12,927 nucleotides of DNA, from positions 23,605-36,531 of the forward strand of contig CAJTOY010000015.1 of the NCBI GenBank assembly GCA_910578195.1, written 5' to 3'. This DNA is from an uncultured Christensenella sp. GTDB taxonomy: Bacteria > Bacillota > Clostridia > Christensenellales > Borkfalkiaceae. Within the stretch, counting starts at the first letter, position 1. Every line of letters begins with the position of its first letter. Shown here piece after piece: positions 1 through 6,530 of the stretch. A program made the position numbers and the translations under genes. Under the pieces are notes generated by a model, which was not told where the DNA came from, made no database searches, and saw only the letters and a program-made list of their open reading frames with translations.

Positions 1-41
1 ATTGTACAACAACAAAAGCCTATCACGGCTCACGATTTTTG

Positions 42-77
42 CGTACAACAAAAACATCTCGCGTTCAAAATCGCAAG
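42..77 (-). terminator. Terminator of the candidate small RNA
   Basis: Minus-strand stem CTTGCG/CGCGAG (one G-U pair, 8-base loop) at 77-58 is followed by ATGTTTTTGTTG. The 67-73 arm could instead pair with 33-39 (CGATTTT), so an alternative fold exists. A second, weaker hairpin (17-20 with 27-30) also precedes a T-rich stretch. Confidence 0.45.
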
Positions 78-198
78 CTAAGGCAGGAACGGTCTCTTTC
101 CGTTCAAAAAAACTTTCTGCGCTTAATGGACAATGCCCCTAACGTCCACCGCAGAACTCTAACCTTTTTCAAAGGGTATCATACGAACTCTATCGTAT
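45..198 (-). ncRNA. Candidate structured small RNA (or leader RNA)
   Basis: No protein gene is seen here. On the minus strand a strong promoter (205-232) would start RNA near position 198. That RNA would fold into successive perfect stems: 193-198 with 181-186; 171-175 with 163-167; a two-tier stem pairing 150-156 with 115-121 (7 bp) and 144-148 with 127-131 (5 bp), capped by a 12-base loop; and 100-105 with 87-92 (6 bp). It would end at a terminator-like hairpin (58-77) with a T-rich tail. Ordered stems between a promoter and a terminator suggest a discrete RNA of about 150 nt. I do not recognise the family. It could also be a leader for a gene beyond the left edge, because a second weak hairpin with a T-rich tail lies at 5-30. 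Confidence 0.42.
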
Positions 199-204
199 AA
201 GTTT

Positions 205-232
205 ATTATATCATAAATTTTATAGATGTCAA
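205..232 (-). promoter_or_regulatory. Sigma-A type promoter for the candidate small RNA
   Basis: On the minus strand a perfect -35 TTGACA (232 down to 227) is followed after 16 bases by a perfect -10 TATAAT (210 down to 205). Transcription would start near 198, exactly where the first RNA hairpin begins. Confidence 0.65.
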
Positions 233-316
233 GAGAAAACAAACATTTGTTTATGTTATTTTTTTGTGTTTTATTGTCTATTTTATATTTAAAATGTCGA
301 ATTTCAAATAAGTAAA

Positions 317-345
317 CCGCCGACGGTATTCCGTCGGCGGCTAAT
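317..345 (-). terminator. Terminator of the Bro-N/Fic gene
   Basis: A perfect 10-bp inverted repeat, CCGCCGACGG (317-326) and CCGTCGGCGG (331-340), has a 4-base loop and lies 20 bases downstream of the Fic stop codon. Read on the minus strand it is followed by TTTACTTATTT. The stem is very GC-rich but the T-tract is imperfect. Confidence 0.7.
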
Positions 346-360
346 GCTATTTTAACCTTT

Positions 361-1215
361 TTAATCTTCTGTTTCGTAGTAGTAGGAATAGTCTATGCCT
401 TTCATAAACATTTCACGGTTATCAATTTCGTCTGTAAGCGCATTGCTGATAAGCGAAAGAATATCAGTATAATCCACAGGACTTTTCTGCATTGCGGTAA
501 GATACGCTCGTTTGTCTATCTTGCTCCAATCTACGCATTTGCGCAAATTCTTTTTCAAAATCAGGTCAAGCCAGATTCTCGTGCTTCTGCCGTTGCCTTC
601 CATAAATGGATGAGCGACATTCATTTCTACATACTTCTTCACAATGTTTTCAATTGTATCTTCCGGCATCTTGTCAATTATTGCAAGATTTTCTTTCAGG
701 TACATTGACGGGGCAAACGCAAAGCCGCCTTTGGCAATATTGCAACCGCGAATTTTTCCCGCAAAATCGTAAAGTCCGCCGAAAATATATCCGTGAATTT
801 GTTGTAAACCTTTCGTAGTACCTACTTCGATTTCGTCTATCAAACCGTTTTCAAACAGTTCGTAAGCCTTTTGTTTGCTCTTTTCGTCTAACGTGCTTCC
901 GATTCCTTTTACCCATCTGGAAAAGTTCTCTTTGTTCTTTGCGGGGATAAGGGCGGTAATAAGGGTAACACCGTTTTCATCCACGACGTCGGTAAGGTAA
1001 GACTTTCCGTCGTTTGCCTTCAATTTCAGTTGTTTGCAAATTGCAATCAACTGAGTATTTCGGCGTTTCATAGTTGCCCAATATACACGGGGATTACTGC
1101 TTTTGGTTAGGGCTTCGGCAATATCCATAGCACAAAACCACCATTTGGAAGTATCGTCATCCCAAACGGCTCTCACTGGAATATCTTCAAAAAATCTGAT
1201 TGACGTTTTTAACAT
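361..1215 (-). CDS. Bro-N domain / Fic domain fusion protein
   Basis: This 284-residue protein has two recognisable parts. Residues about 5-115 match the Bro-N (phage antirepressor-type, putative DNA-binding) domain: an F-x-x-IPVRAVWDDD start, the WWFCAMDIAEALTKS block, the YWATMKRR block and an LKLKANDGK block. Residues about 120-260 form a Fic domain: LYDFAGKIR at 149-156 and the complete catalytic motif HPFMEGNGR at 202-210, whose His is the expected base and whose GNGR binds the nucleotide phosphates. Fic enzymes usually transfer AMP to a protein target; the target here is unknown. I see no (S/T)xxxE(G/N) inhibitory motif in the protein and no small antitoxin gene next to it. The ATG at 1215 follows a good promoter closely, although the ribosome site is weak. 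The gene diverges from the XRE regulator across 153 bases and may be controlled by it. Annotation pipelines may name it antirepressor or Fic/DOC. Confidence 0.88.
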   Translation of the reverse strand: MLKTSIRFFEDIPVRAVWDDDTSKWWFCAMDIAEALTKSSNPRVYWATMKRRNTQLIAICKQLKLKANDGKSYLTDVVDENGVTLITALIPAKNKENFSRWVKGIGSTLDEKSKQKAYELFENGLIDEIEVGTTKGLQQIHGYIFGGLYDFAGKIRGCNIAKGGFAFAPSMYLKENLAIIDKMPEDTIENIVKKYVEMNVAHPFMEGNGRSTRIWLDLILKKNLRKCVDWSKIDKRAYLTAMQKSPVDYTDILSLISNALTDEIDNREMFMKGIDYSYYYETED

Positions 1216-1242
1216 AGTAATTCAATCCGTGCGCTTTTTTAT

Positions 1243-1271
1243 ATTCTACCATAAAAATTAAATTCTTGCAA
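1243..1271 (-). promoter_or_regulatory. Promoter of the Bro-N/Fic gene
   Basis: Minus strand: -35 TTGCAA (1271-1266), a 17-base spacer, and -10 TAGAAT (1248-1243) with an upstream TG that makes it an extended -10. The start point would be near 1236, leaving a short leader of about 20 bases. Confidence 0.55.
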
Positions 1272-1314
1272 TCTGTTCAAACGCATTTCCAAAGAAGATG
1301 TTTTTCTGGTTTTA

Positions 1315-1344
1315 TTGACAATAGACAATAAAGTATGCTATAAT
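1315..1344 (+). promoter_or_regulatory. Promoter/operator of the XRE regulator unit
   Basis: Perfect -35 TTGACA (1315-1320), an 18-base spacer, and perfect extended -10 TGCTATAAT (1336-1344). The spacer carries a tandem GACAATA repeat (1317-1323 and 1324-1330). Just downstream TATAA and TTATA (1339-1343, 1348-1352) form a short inverted repeat. These are plausible sites for autoregulation by the encoded repressor. Confidence 0.65.
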
Positions 1345-1368
1345 ATGTTATAATTTGATAGGTGTATT

Positions 1369-1572
1369 ATGGAATTCTCAAAATTCTGCCTTGAAACAAG
1401 GCTAAAGCTCAATTTAAGTCAGGAAATGTTGGCAAGAAAGCTCGATGTTTCTTTTGCAACAATCAACCGCTGGGAGAACGGCAAAGCCCTTCCCCAGAAA
1501 CTGACCCTATACCGTTTTGAAAAGTTCTGCGAAGAAAACGGAATAGAATTTGTCACAAACTTGACGGTTTAA
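1369..1572 (+). CDS. XRE-family helix-turn-helix regulator
   Basis: This 67-residue protein is almost entirely one helix-turn-helix domain of the Cro/C1 (XRE) type. Residues about 8-45 carry the typical pattern: RLKLNLSQEMLARKLDVS, then the recognition helix FATINRWENGKALP. It would bind operator DNA as a dimer, and its small size fits a controller like those beside restriction-modification and toxin systems. The start ATG has AGGTG four bases upstream and lies 25 bases past a near-consensus promoter. It is followed after 29 bases by the GIY-YIG gene, probably co-transcribed, and it diverges from the Fic gene. Its likely targets are its own promoter, the fic promoter and perhaps the hsdM promoter; this is inferred from position only. 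Confidence 0.88.
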   Translation: MEFSKFCLETRLKLNLSQEMLARKLDVSFATINRWENGKALPQKLTLYRFEKFCEENGIEFVTNLTV

Positions 1573-1587
1573 CAATCTTAAATATAT

Positions 1588-1593
1588 AGGAGA
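1588..1593 (+). promoter_or_regulatory. Ribosome binding site fixing a TTG start
   Basis: AGGAGA lies 8 bases before the TTG at 1602. No ATG or GTG start is near, so this site decides the start of the GIY-YIG gene. Confidence 0.7.
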
Positions 1594-1601
1594 AAATTAT
1601 T

Positions 1602-2276
1602 TTGGAAACAAAAGGCGTTATCTACATTCTAACAAACCCGTCCTTCCCCGAATATGTGAAAATTGGGTATGCCGACGACATTCAGAGAAGGTTAAAACAG
1701 CTTAACCGTAGCGAATGTGTTCCTTTCGCATTCAGAGTTTATGCCACTTATGATGTAGCTGATAGACTGTCCGATATTCAAATACATAACATAATTGATA
1801 GTTTAAACCCTAATCTTCGTTCAATTGAGACATTCGAGGGCAAAAAGCGTGTGCGTGAGTTTTACGCTATGACAAAAGAGGATGCATTTAAACTTTTGGA
1901 GGGCATAGCAAAAATCAACGGGCTTACGAAAAATTTGAAATTGCACACTCCCACTCAAAGTGAAGTCAACGATACCGAAACCGCGAATGAGGTTAAAGAA
2001 GAAAGCATTGAACGCCGTTCACCATTTTCTTTTTACGCTTGCGGAATTAAGAAAGGGGAACAAATTATTTATAAGAATAATCCTGCAATCATTTGTACCG
2101 TTGCTGGCGACAGAACAATTAGCTATCAAGGAACAATAACCTCAGTAAGTGCTTTGGCACAAAAATTATTGAAATCCAACCACCCCGTACAAGGCACTTT
2201 GTACTTTACATATAACGGTGAAGTTCTAGCAGATTTAAGAGCAAGGTTAGAAACAGAAGGGAAATACGGAAAATAA
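1602..2276 (+). CDS. GIY-YIG (T5orf172-type) nuclease-like protein with C-terminal RAMA-like domain
   Basis: This 224-residue protein starts at a TTG. Residues about 4-105 resemble the T5orf172/MUG113 branch of the GIY-YIG superfamily: GVIYILTNP (5-13) and YVKIGYA (18-24) stand for the two GIY and YIG strands, an Arg-rich helix QRRLKQL follows (28-34), and a REFYAM block lies at 85-90. These proteins are metal-dependent nucleases or nuclease-derived. A polar linker (about 110-138) leads to a compact C-terminal domain (140-215) with the pattern G-I-x-x-G at 148-152, SYQG (174-177), and a final FTYNGEVLADLR. That pattern resembles RAMA-type domains linked to restriction and modification enzymes; this second assignment is tentative. 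It sits between the XRE regulator and the HEPN-like gene, 16 bases before the latter, so the three probably form one transcript. Confidence 0.75.
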   Translation: METKGVIYILTNPSFPEYVKIGYADDIQRRLKQLNRSECVPFAFRVYATYDVADRLSDIQIHNIIDSLNPNLRSIETFEGKKRVREFYAMTKEDAFKLLEGIAKINGLTKNLKLHTPTQSEVNDTETANEVKEESIERRSPFSFYACGIKKGEQIIYKNNPAIICTVAGDRTISYQGTITSVSALAQKLLKSNHPVQGTLYFTYNGEVLADLRARLETEGKYGK

Positions 2277-2292
2277 GTGATTTAGGGTTATT

Positions 2293-2769
2293 ATGGAATA
2301 TGATTTTCGTACTGATATACTTTTAATTGCAGATGACTTTTATGATGCATATAAAAGATGTCGTGAAGGTAAAAACCCAGTTCACTTTGATGGAGCAATA
2401 AAATATTCTGCTTGCAATATTCCTGCTATAGTGAACGGATCTTTTGCTTTGGAGTTATACTTCAAAATTATGTTGCCGCCAAAAACATGGGGACATAAAT
2501 TAAAGGAACTGTATGACAATCTATCAAGTGAAATAAAATGTGAAATTAAAGCCGCAGTTACTTTTCACTTAACTAAATTAGCTTGGGGCAAGCAATTTGA
2601 AGAGTATTTGGAAGATTTAAATAACGTGTTTGTCGATTGGCGTTATATTTGCGAGAAAAATTATGCTATTGGCTATCTTGGAAATAGAATAAACGAATAC
2701 TTGCAAGTATTAGAAATATTGATTCCTGTTGTTAAAGAGATAACTTATAAATACAAAAAAAATTTATAA
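2293..2769 (+). CDS. HEPN-like all-helical protein
   Basis: This 158-residue, mostly helical protein is unrelated to R-M subunits. Visible patterns are a helix with SFALELYFKIMLP (50-62), HKLKELYDNL (68-77) and a conserved-looking block FVDWRYICEKN (113-123), followed by a closing amphipathic helix (132-150). This order (an ELYxK helix, an H-x-L helix, then an F-x-x-WRY-x-x-E block) resembles a HEPN subgroup often found in defence and toxin loci. The classic RxxxxH ribonuclease motif is not evident after R117, so catalysis is uncertain and the protein may be a binding or regulatory member. AGGG lies five bases before the ATG. The gene is more AT-rich than hsdM and ends 77 bases before it, so it is probably an accessory passenger. 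Confidence 0.6.
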   Translation: MEYDFRTDILLIADDFYDAYKRCREGKNPVHFDGAIKYSACNIPAIVNGSFALELYFKIMLPPKTWGHKLKELYDNLSSEIKCEIKAAVTFHLTKLAWGKQFEEYLEDLNNVFVDWRYICEKNYAIGYLGNRINEYLQVLEILIPVVKEITYKYKKNL

Positions 2770-2779
2770 AAAATTTTTC

Positions 2780-2832
2780 AAATATGACTATTTATGTCAT
2801 ATTTAGTATGCTAAAATCAAAATGATTTTAGC
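2780..2832 (+). promoter_or_regulatory. hsdM promoter with two stacked inverted repeats
   Basis: An extended -10 TGCTAAAAT (2809-2817) has no good -35 hexamer. Two perfect inverted repeats cover the region. The first is AAATATGAC/GTCATATTT (2780-2788, 2796-2804; 7-base spacer), where a -35 would be. The second is GCTAAAATCA/TGATTTTAGC (2810-2819, 2823-2832; 3-base loop), which overlaps the -10 and would form an RNA hairpin touching the ribosome site AAGGAG (2833-2838). These are a likely repressor operator and a possible translational hairpin. Confidence 0.55.
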
Positions 2833-2846
2833 AAGGAGTTTTTACT

Positions 2847-4934
2847 ATGGTAAACAAAATAATAGACAATGTTTGGGATGACACCCCTGTTGACGTAACC
2901 GCAGAGGCGAACTTTATATGGGCAATTGCAAATAAGCTTCGCGGTTCTTATATGCCTGATAAGTATGGCGATGTTATTATTCCTATGACAATAATACGAA
3001 GATTCGAGTGTGCATTGGAGGCAACAAAAGATAAGGTTAGAGCGAAATACGACGAAAACCCTAACCACCCTCCCAAAGCATTATGTCGCATTTCAAAATA
3101 TCAGTTTTATAATACAAGCGGATATGATTTGGCTGAACTTTGTAATGATTCCGAAAGCATTGCAGAAAACTTCAAATCTTATGTAAGAAGTTTCTCAGCC
3201 AATGTACAAGACATCCTCAATGAACTTGAAATTGAAAAGCATATTGACAAAATGGATAAAGATGGTTGTTTATATACCGTTGTAAAAGCGTTCTCCGAGC
3301 TTGATTTAAGTTTACAAACGTTTGACAGTATCCGAATGGGCTACATATTTGAAAACTTAATTGGTAGATTTTATCAGAACGTTGATGCCGGACAGTTTTA
3401 CACAGGGCGCGACATTATTAAGCTTCTTGTAGAAATTCTTATGGCTGAAGGCTGTGACGACATTTTCGATGATGGAAAGGTTATTACCGTCTGCGACCAA
3501 GCCTGCGGAACGGGCGGTATGCTTTCCACAGCATATAACTACATCAAGCACTTTAATCCCACAGCCGATGTGCGCCTTTTCGGACAGGAATTTATGGGTC
3601 AGTCTTATGCTGTCGGTCTTGCCGAAATGCTTATTAAAAATCAGGATGCAGAAAACTTTCGACACGTTGATACTTTCAAGGAAGATTGTTTCAGCAATCA
3701 AAAAATGCGTTTCGTAATAGAGAATCCTCCTTTCGGTACTCCCTGGAGCGGGAAAGACGCAAAAGAAGGTCAGGAAATTGCAGTCCGTGAAGAATTCAAA
3801 AAAGGCGGAAAAGGACGCTGGGGACACGGTCTCCCGAGTGGCGGCGACTCTCAAATGATATTCTTACAGTCTGCCATTGACAAAATGGACGATGACTTCG
3901 GACGTGCCGCCATTATTGAAAACGGCTCTCCTTTATTCAACGGCGATACCGCTTCTGGCGAAAGTCAAATTCGTCGCTGGCTTTTGGAAAAAGATTTAAT
4001 TGAAGCAATTATAGCATTGCCTACAGATTTGTTCTATAACACAGGCATACAGACATATGTGTGGATTTTATCAAAGAATAAACGTACTGAACGTAAAGGC
4101 AAAATCCAGCTTATAAACGCTGCCGAAATCTATCACAAATTGCGTAAAGCATTGGGCAATAAAAAGAACGAAATCAGCAAGGACGACAGAAAAGCTATCG
4201 TTCATTTATATGCGGACTTCGTCCCCACGGAGAATTGTAAGATTTACGACAACACAGAATTTTTATATCGTGAATATGCGGTCATGCAACCTCTGCAAAG
4301 AAGTTATGCTATTACCGAAGAGCGTATTGAACAGATGCTGGTAAAAGGAGCTTTGTCTGCGCTTTACGACGAAGCTAAGATTGCCGAATACGAAAATCTT
4401 GGTGTATCAATCGAAGATAAAGATAAGCGCAAGTATGAAGCAATGCTCAATGATAAATCGATTTACGATAGTATTTTGCAAACACTTAGAGCAAACGTTT
4501 CAGATAAGGTTTATAAAGAGCCGAACAGTTTTATTAACCTGCTGTCATCCCTTTTGGTAGTAGATAAAAAGCTGATAGATAAGCTTGCCGACGGCCTTTC
4601 GGTCATAGATAAAACCGCCGAAATTCAACGCGACAAAAAGGGCAATATTATTTACGATAAAGAAACATACGATAAAGAAATCGTAAAGTACACCGAAAAT
4701 ATCGAAGATTATATGGCGCGCGAGGTCCTCCCATACGTTCCTGATGCGCAATGGTTTTGGGAAGAAAATCTTGGTGCAAAGAAGCCCGTTATAAAAATCG
4801 GTGCAGAGATACCGTTTACACGCTATTTCTATAAATACACGCATCCTACGCCGAGCGATGAACTTGCCGTAAAATTTATTGAATTGGAAACAAGCGTAAG
4901 CGAAAGAATAGACAAGTTGTTTGGGGATAAGTGA
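2847..4934 (+). CDS. hsdM: Type I restriction-modification DNA methyltransferase subunit HsdM
   Basis: This 695-residue HsdM is the catalytic methylation subunit, transferring a methyl group from S-adenosylmethionine to N6 of adenine in the site chosen by HsdS. An N-terminal helical domain (about 20-170) precedes the catalytic domain. QFYTGRDI (183-190) is the usual entry block. Motif I reads DQACGTGGML (217-226), where most relatives have DPACGTGG. Motif IV is NPPF (293-296), an N6-adenine signature. The C-terminal part (about 430-695) is long and partly coiled, which makes the protein larger than classic enterobacterial HsdM of roughly 500-530 residues, though such long forms occur. AAGGAG lies 8 bases before the ATG. 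Its TGA stop is 10 bases before the hsdS ATG, so translation is probably coupled. The reading frame is intact. Confidence 0.96.
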   Translation: MVNKIIDNVWDDTPVDVTAEANFIWAIANKLRGSYMPDKYGDVIIPMTIIRRFECALEATKDKVRAKYDENPNHPPKALCRISKYQFYNTSGYDLAELCNDSESIAENFKSYVRSFSANVQDILNELEIEKHIDKMDKDGCLYTVVKAFSELDLSLQTFDSIRMGYIFENLIGRFYQNVDAGQFYTGRDIIKLLVEILMAEGCDDIFDDGKVITVCDQACGTGGMLSTAYNYIKHFNPTADVRLFGQEFMGQSYAVGLAEMLIKNQDAENFRHVDTFKEDCFSNQKMRFVIENPPFGTPWSGKDAKEGQEIAVREEFKKGGKGRWGHGLPSGGDSQMIFLQSAIDKMDDDFGRAAIIENGSPLFNGDTASGESQIRRWLLEKDLIEAIIALPTDLFYNTGIQTYVWILSKNKRTERKGKIQLINAAEIYHKLRKALGNKKNEISKDDRKAIVHLYADFVPTENCKIYDNTEFLYREYAVMQPLQRSYAITEERIEQMLVKGALSALYDEAKIAEYENLGVSIEDKDKRKYEAMLNDKSIYDSILQTLRANVSDKVYKEPNSFINLLSSLLVVDKKLIDKLADGLSVIDKTAEIQRDKKGNIIYDKETYDKEIVKYTENIEDYMAREVLPYVPDAQWFWEENLGAKKPVIKIGAEIPFTRYFYKYTHPTPSDELAVKFIELETSVSERIDKLFGDK

Positions 4935-4944
4935 AGTGCGACAA

Positions 4945-6189
4945 ATGAAAAATAGCGGAATTTCTTGGGTTGGAGAGATACCGCAAGATTGGGAAATTCA
5001 AAGAAATAAATATATATTTAAGATTAAAAAGGGTATAGTTTTGCCCACTAAGAGTTATCAGCTTTTATCTCTTACTACTAATGGCATAAAAGAAAAAGAT
5101 GAAGATGATACCAGTGGTAAGGTCCCTGAAAACTATGATGGTTATCAAATTGTCAGAAAACATGATTTGGTAATGTGTTTATTCGATTTAGATTGCTCGG
5201 CTGTATTTTCTGGATTAAGCTATTATGACGGAATGATTTCCCCCGCATATAAAATATTGAAAATAGACAATTCAGTGTCGGATGAACGTTATTATGCTTA
5301 CTGGTTTAATTACGTGAGTTCTAAACGTTATTATAAGCAGTATTCTAAGAGTTTAAGATATACTCTTAATGCGGATGAATTTAATAGATTATTTTCGCCT
5401 GTCCCCCCTCTTGAAGAACAGCAATGCATTGCGGATTTTTTGGATAGAGAATGTGAAAGGATTGACAAGTTAAAAGCAGATATTCAAGCGCAGATAGATT
5501 CACTTGAAGAATATAAAAAGTCTGTCATTACCGAAGCAGTAACACATGGTCTTAATCCTTCCGCCCCTATGAAAGACAGTGGTATTATATGGATAGGACA
5601 AATTCCATCAAATTGGGCTATTGGACGCATTGGCGGTTTATACGAATTAAGAAAACAGAAGGTGAGCGATAAAGAATATATGCCTTTATCAGTTACAATG
5701 AAAGGCATACTGCCCCAACTTGATACTGTAGCCAAAACAAATGACGGTGATAATCGAAAACTTGTCAGAAAAGGTGATTTTGCTATAAACAGTCGCTCTG
5801 ACAGACGTGGCTCTTGTGGTATCTCGAATTATGACGGCTCAGTTTCACTAATCAACACAATACTCAAGCCACGAAATATTATGAACGCTAATTATTACAA
5901 TTGGCTTTTCCATACACCTATATTTGCAGATGAATTTTATAAATGGGGACATGGAATTGTTGATGATCTTTGGACAACAAACTGGCAAGAGATGAAAAGA
6001 ATTACGATACCTGTTCCTCCTCTTGACGAACAAAAAGCAATAGCCGAATATATTGATCATAAGTGTGCTGAAATAGAGCAGATAATAGCTGATAGAAAAA
6101 CTCAATTTGAAACTTTAGACGATTATAAACAATCGCTTATTTACGAATACGTTACAGGCAAAAAGGAAGTACCTATTAATGAGTTATGA
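4945..6189 (+). CDS. hsdS: Type I restriction-modification specificity subunit HsdS
   Basis: This protein of about 414 residues recognises the DNA target for both methylation and restriction. Two target-recognition domains are visible, each opening with the same kind of block: MKNSGISWVGEIPQDW (1-16) and MKDSGIIWIGQIPSNW (209-224). Each ends with PVPPLEEQ (152-159) or PVPPLDEQ (356-363) and then a long coiled-coil helix (about 165-198 and 368-402) that sets the spacing of the bipartite site. The two halves are complete and differ in the recognition parts, so the target should be asymmetric. I chose the ATG at 4945 because it begins the family's usual N-terminus. The frame is open further up: GTG at 4936 has GGGGA 8 bases upstream, and a TTG at 4921 would overlap hsdM. 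The 3' end overlaps the next gene by 11 bases. Confidence 0.95.
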   Translation: MKNSGISWVGEIPQDWEIQRNKYIFKIKKGIVLPTKSYQLLSLTTNGIKEKDEDDTSGKVPENYDGYQIVRKHDLVMCLFDLDCSAVFSGLSYYDGMISPAYKILKIDNSVSDERYYAYWFNYVSSKRYYKQYSKSLRYTLNADEFNRLFSPVPPLEEQQCIADFLDRECERIDKLKADIQAQIDSLEEYKKSVITEAVTHGLNPSAPMKDSGIIWIGQIPSNWAIGRIGGLYELRKQKVSDKEYMPLSVTMKGILPQLDTVAKTNDGDNRKLVRKGDFAINSRSDRRGSCGISNYDGSVSLINTILKPRNIMNANYYNWLFHTPIFADEFYKWGHGIVDDLWTTNWQEMKRITIPVPPLDEQKAIAEYIDHKCAEIEQIIADRKTQFETLDDYKQSLIYEYVTGKKEVPINEL

Positions 6190-6433
6190 AGTTGTAAATG
6201 AAAAGAAACATATCTGTCCTTGTGGTAAAGGGGTCATTCAATATGTTTGCGAAGAAAACGATTGGTCACAATTTAGGGAAAATGTAAGTATACAATGCCC
6301 TAAGTGCAAGAATGAATATGAAGTCAAATCAGAATATTTTTGTCCGAAACCTAAACACGATTATACTATTTATTATTTAGTTAAAATCGGAGAAAATCTA
6401 GATTCTCCAAATACCATTCAACTTGATTTTTAA
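6179..6433 (+). CDS. Small zinc-ribbon protein between hsdS and hsdR
   Basis: This 84-residue protein has cysteines placed as in a zinc ribbon: C13-P-C15-G-K-G, later C40-P-K-C43, with extra C24 and C55. The first knuckle is CxC rather than CxxC. The motifs suggest binding to nucleic acid or protein; no enzymatic feature is seen. The ATG overlaps the end of hsdS by 11 bases and has AAGGAAG 9 bases upstream inside hsdS, so translation is tied to hsdS. Similar short CPCGKG proteins are, from memory, often found as uncharacterised neighbours of R-M genes. Its place inside the operon suggests a role in assembling or controlling the complex, but that is inference. Confidence 0.75.
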   Translation: MSYEVVNEKKHICPCGKGVIQYVCEENDWSQFRENVSIQCPKCKNEYEVKSEYFCPKPKHDYTIYYLVKIGENLDSPNTIQLDF

Positions 6434-6479
6434 TACAAATAAATTATAATTACAAAATACAATTAAGCAGGAGAAATAA

Positions 6480-6512
6480 ATGAATAACATACTTTCGGAA
6501 AAAGATTATTAA
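6480..6512 (+). other. Detached 5' end of hsdR: ten codons, then an in-frame TAA
   Basis: AGGAG (6469-6473) and an ATG at 6480 with ideal 6-base spacing begin a ten-codon frame, MNNILSEKDY, that stops at TAA (6510-6512). The same frame continues without a break as KYILERL and joins the hsdR frame at codon 18 (6531). Read through, the segment is the usual HsdR N-terminus, in which an Gln (EKDYQ) would be expected at the stop position. A single C-to-T change (CAA to TAA) explains it. This is therefore the original hsdR start, now cut off by a nonsense codon, or a deliberate mini-cistron. Confidence 0.8.
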
Positions 6513-6530
6513 AAATACATATTAGAGCGG

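Noticed and set aside
1..200. Assignment of the left structured RNA to 6S, SRP or RNase P RNA
   Set aside because: I could not find the signature sequences of those RNAs, so I left it unnamed.
3357..3854. A 165-codon minus-strand frame inside hsdM
   Set aside because: It is opposite methyltransferase motifs I to IV and has no recognisable domain or ribosome site.
4945..6189. Phase-variable hsdS shuffling
   Set aside because: There is one complete hsdS, no partial second copy, no recombinase gene and no long inverted repeat in it.
6510..6512. An alternative genetic code in which TAA is read as Gln
   Set aside because: TAA is used as an ordinary stop in other genes of the window, including the end of hsdR itself.
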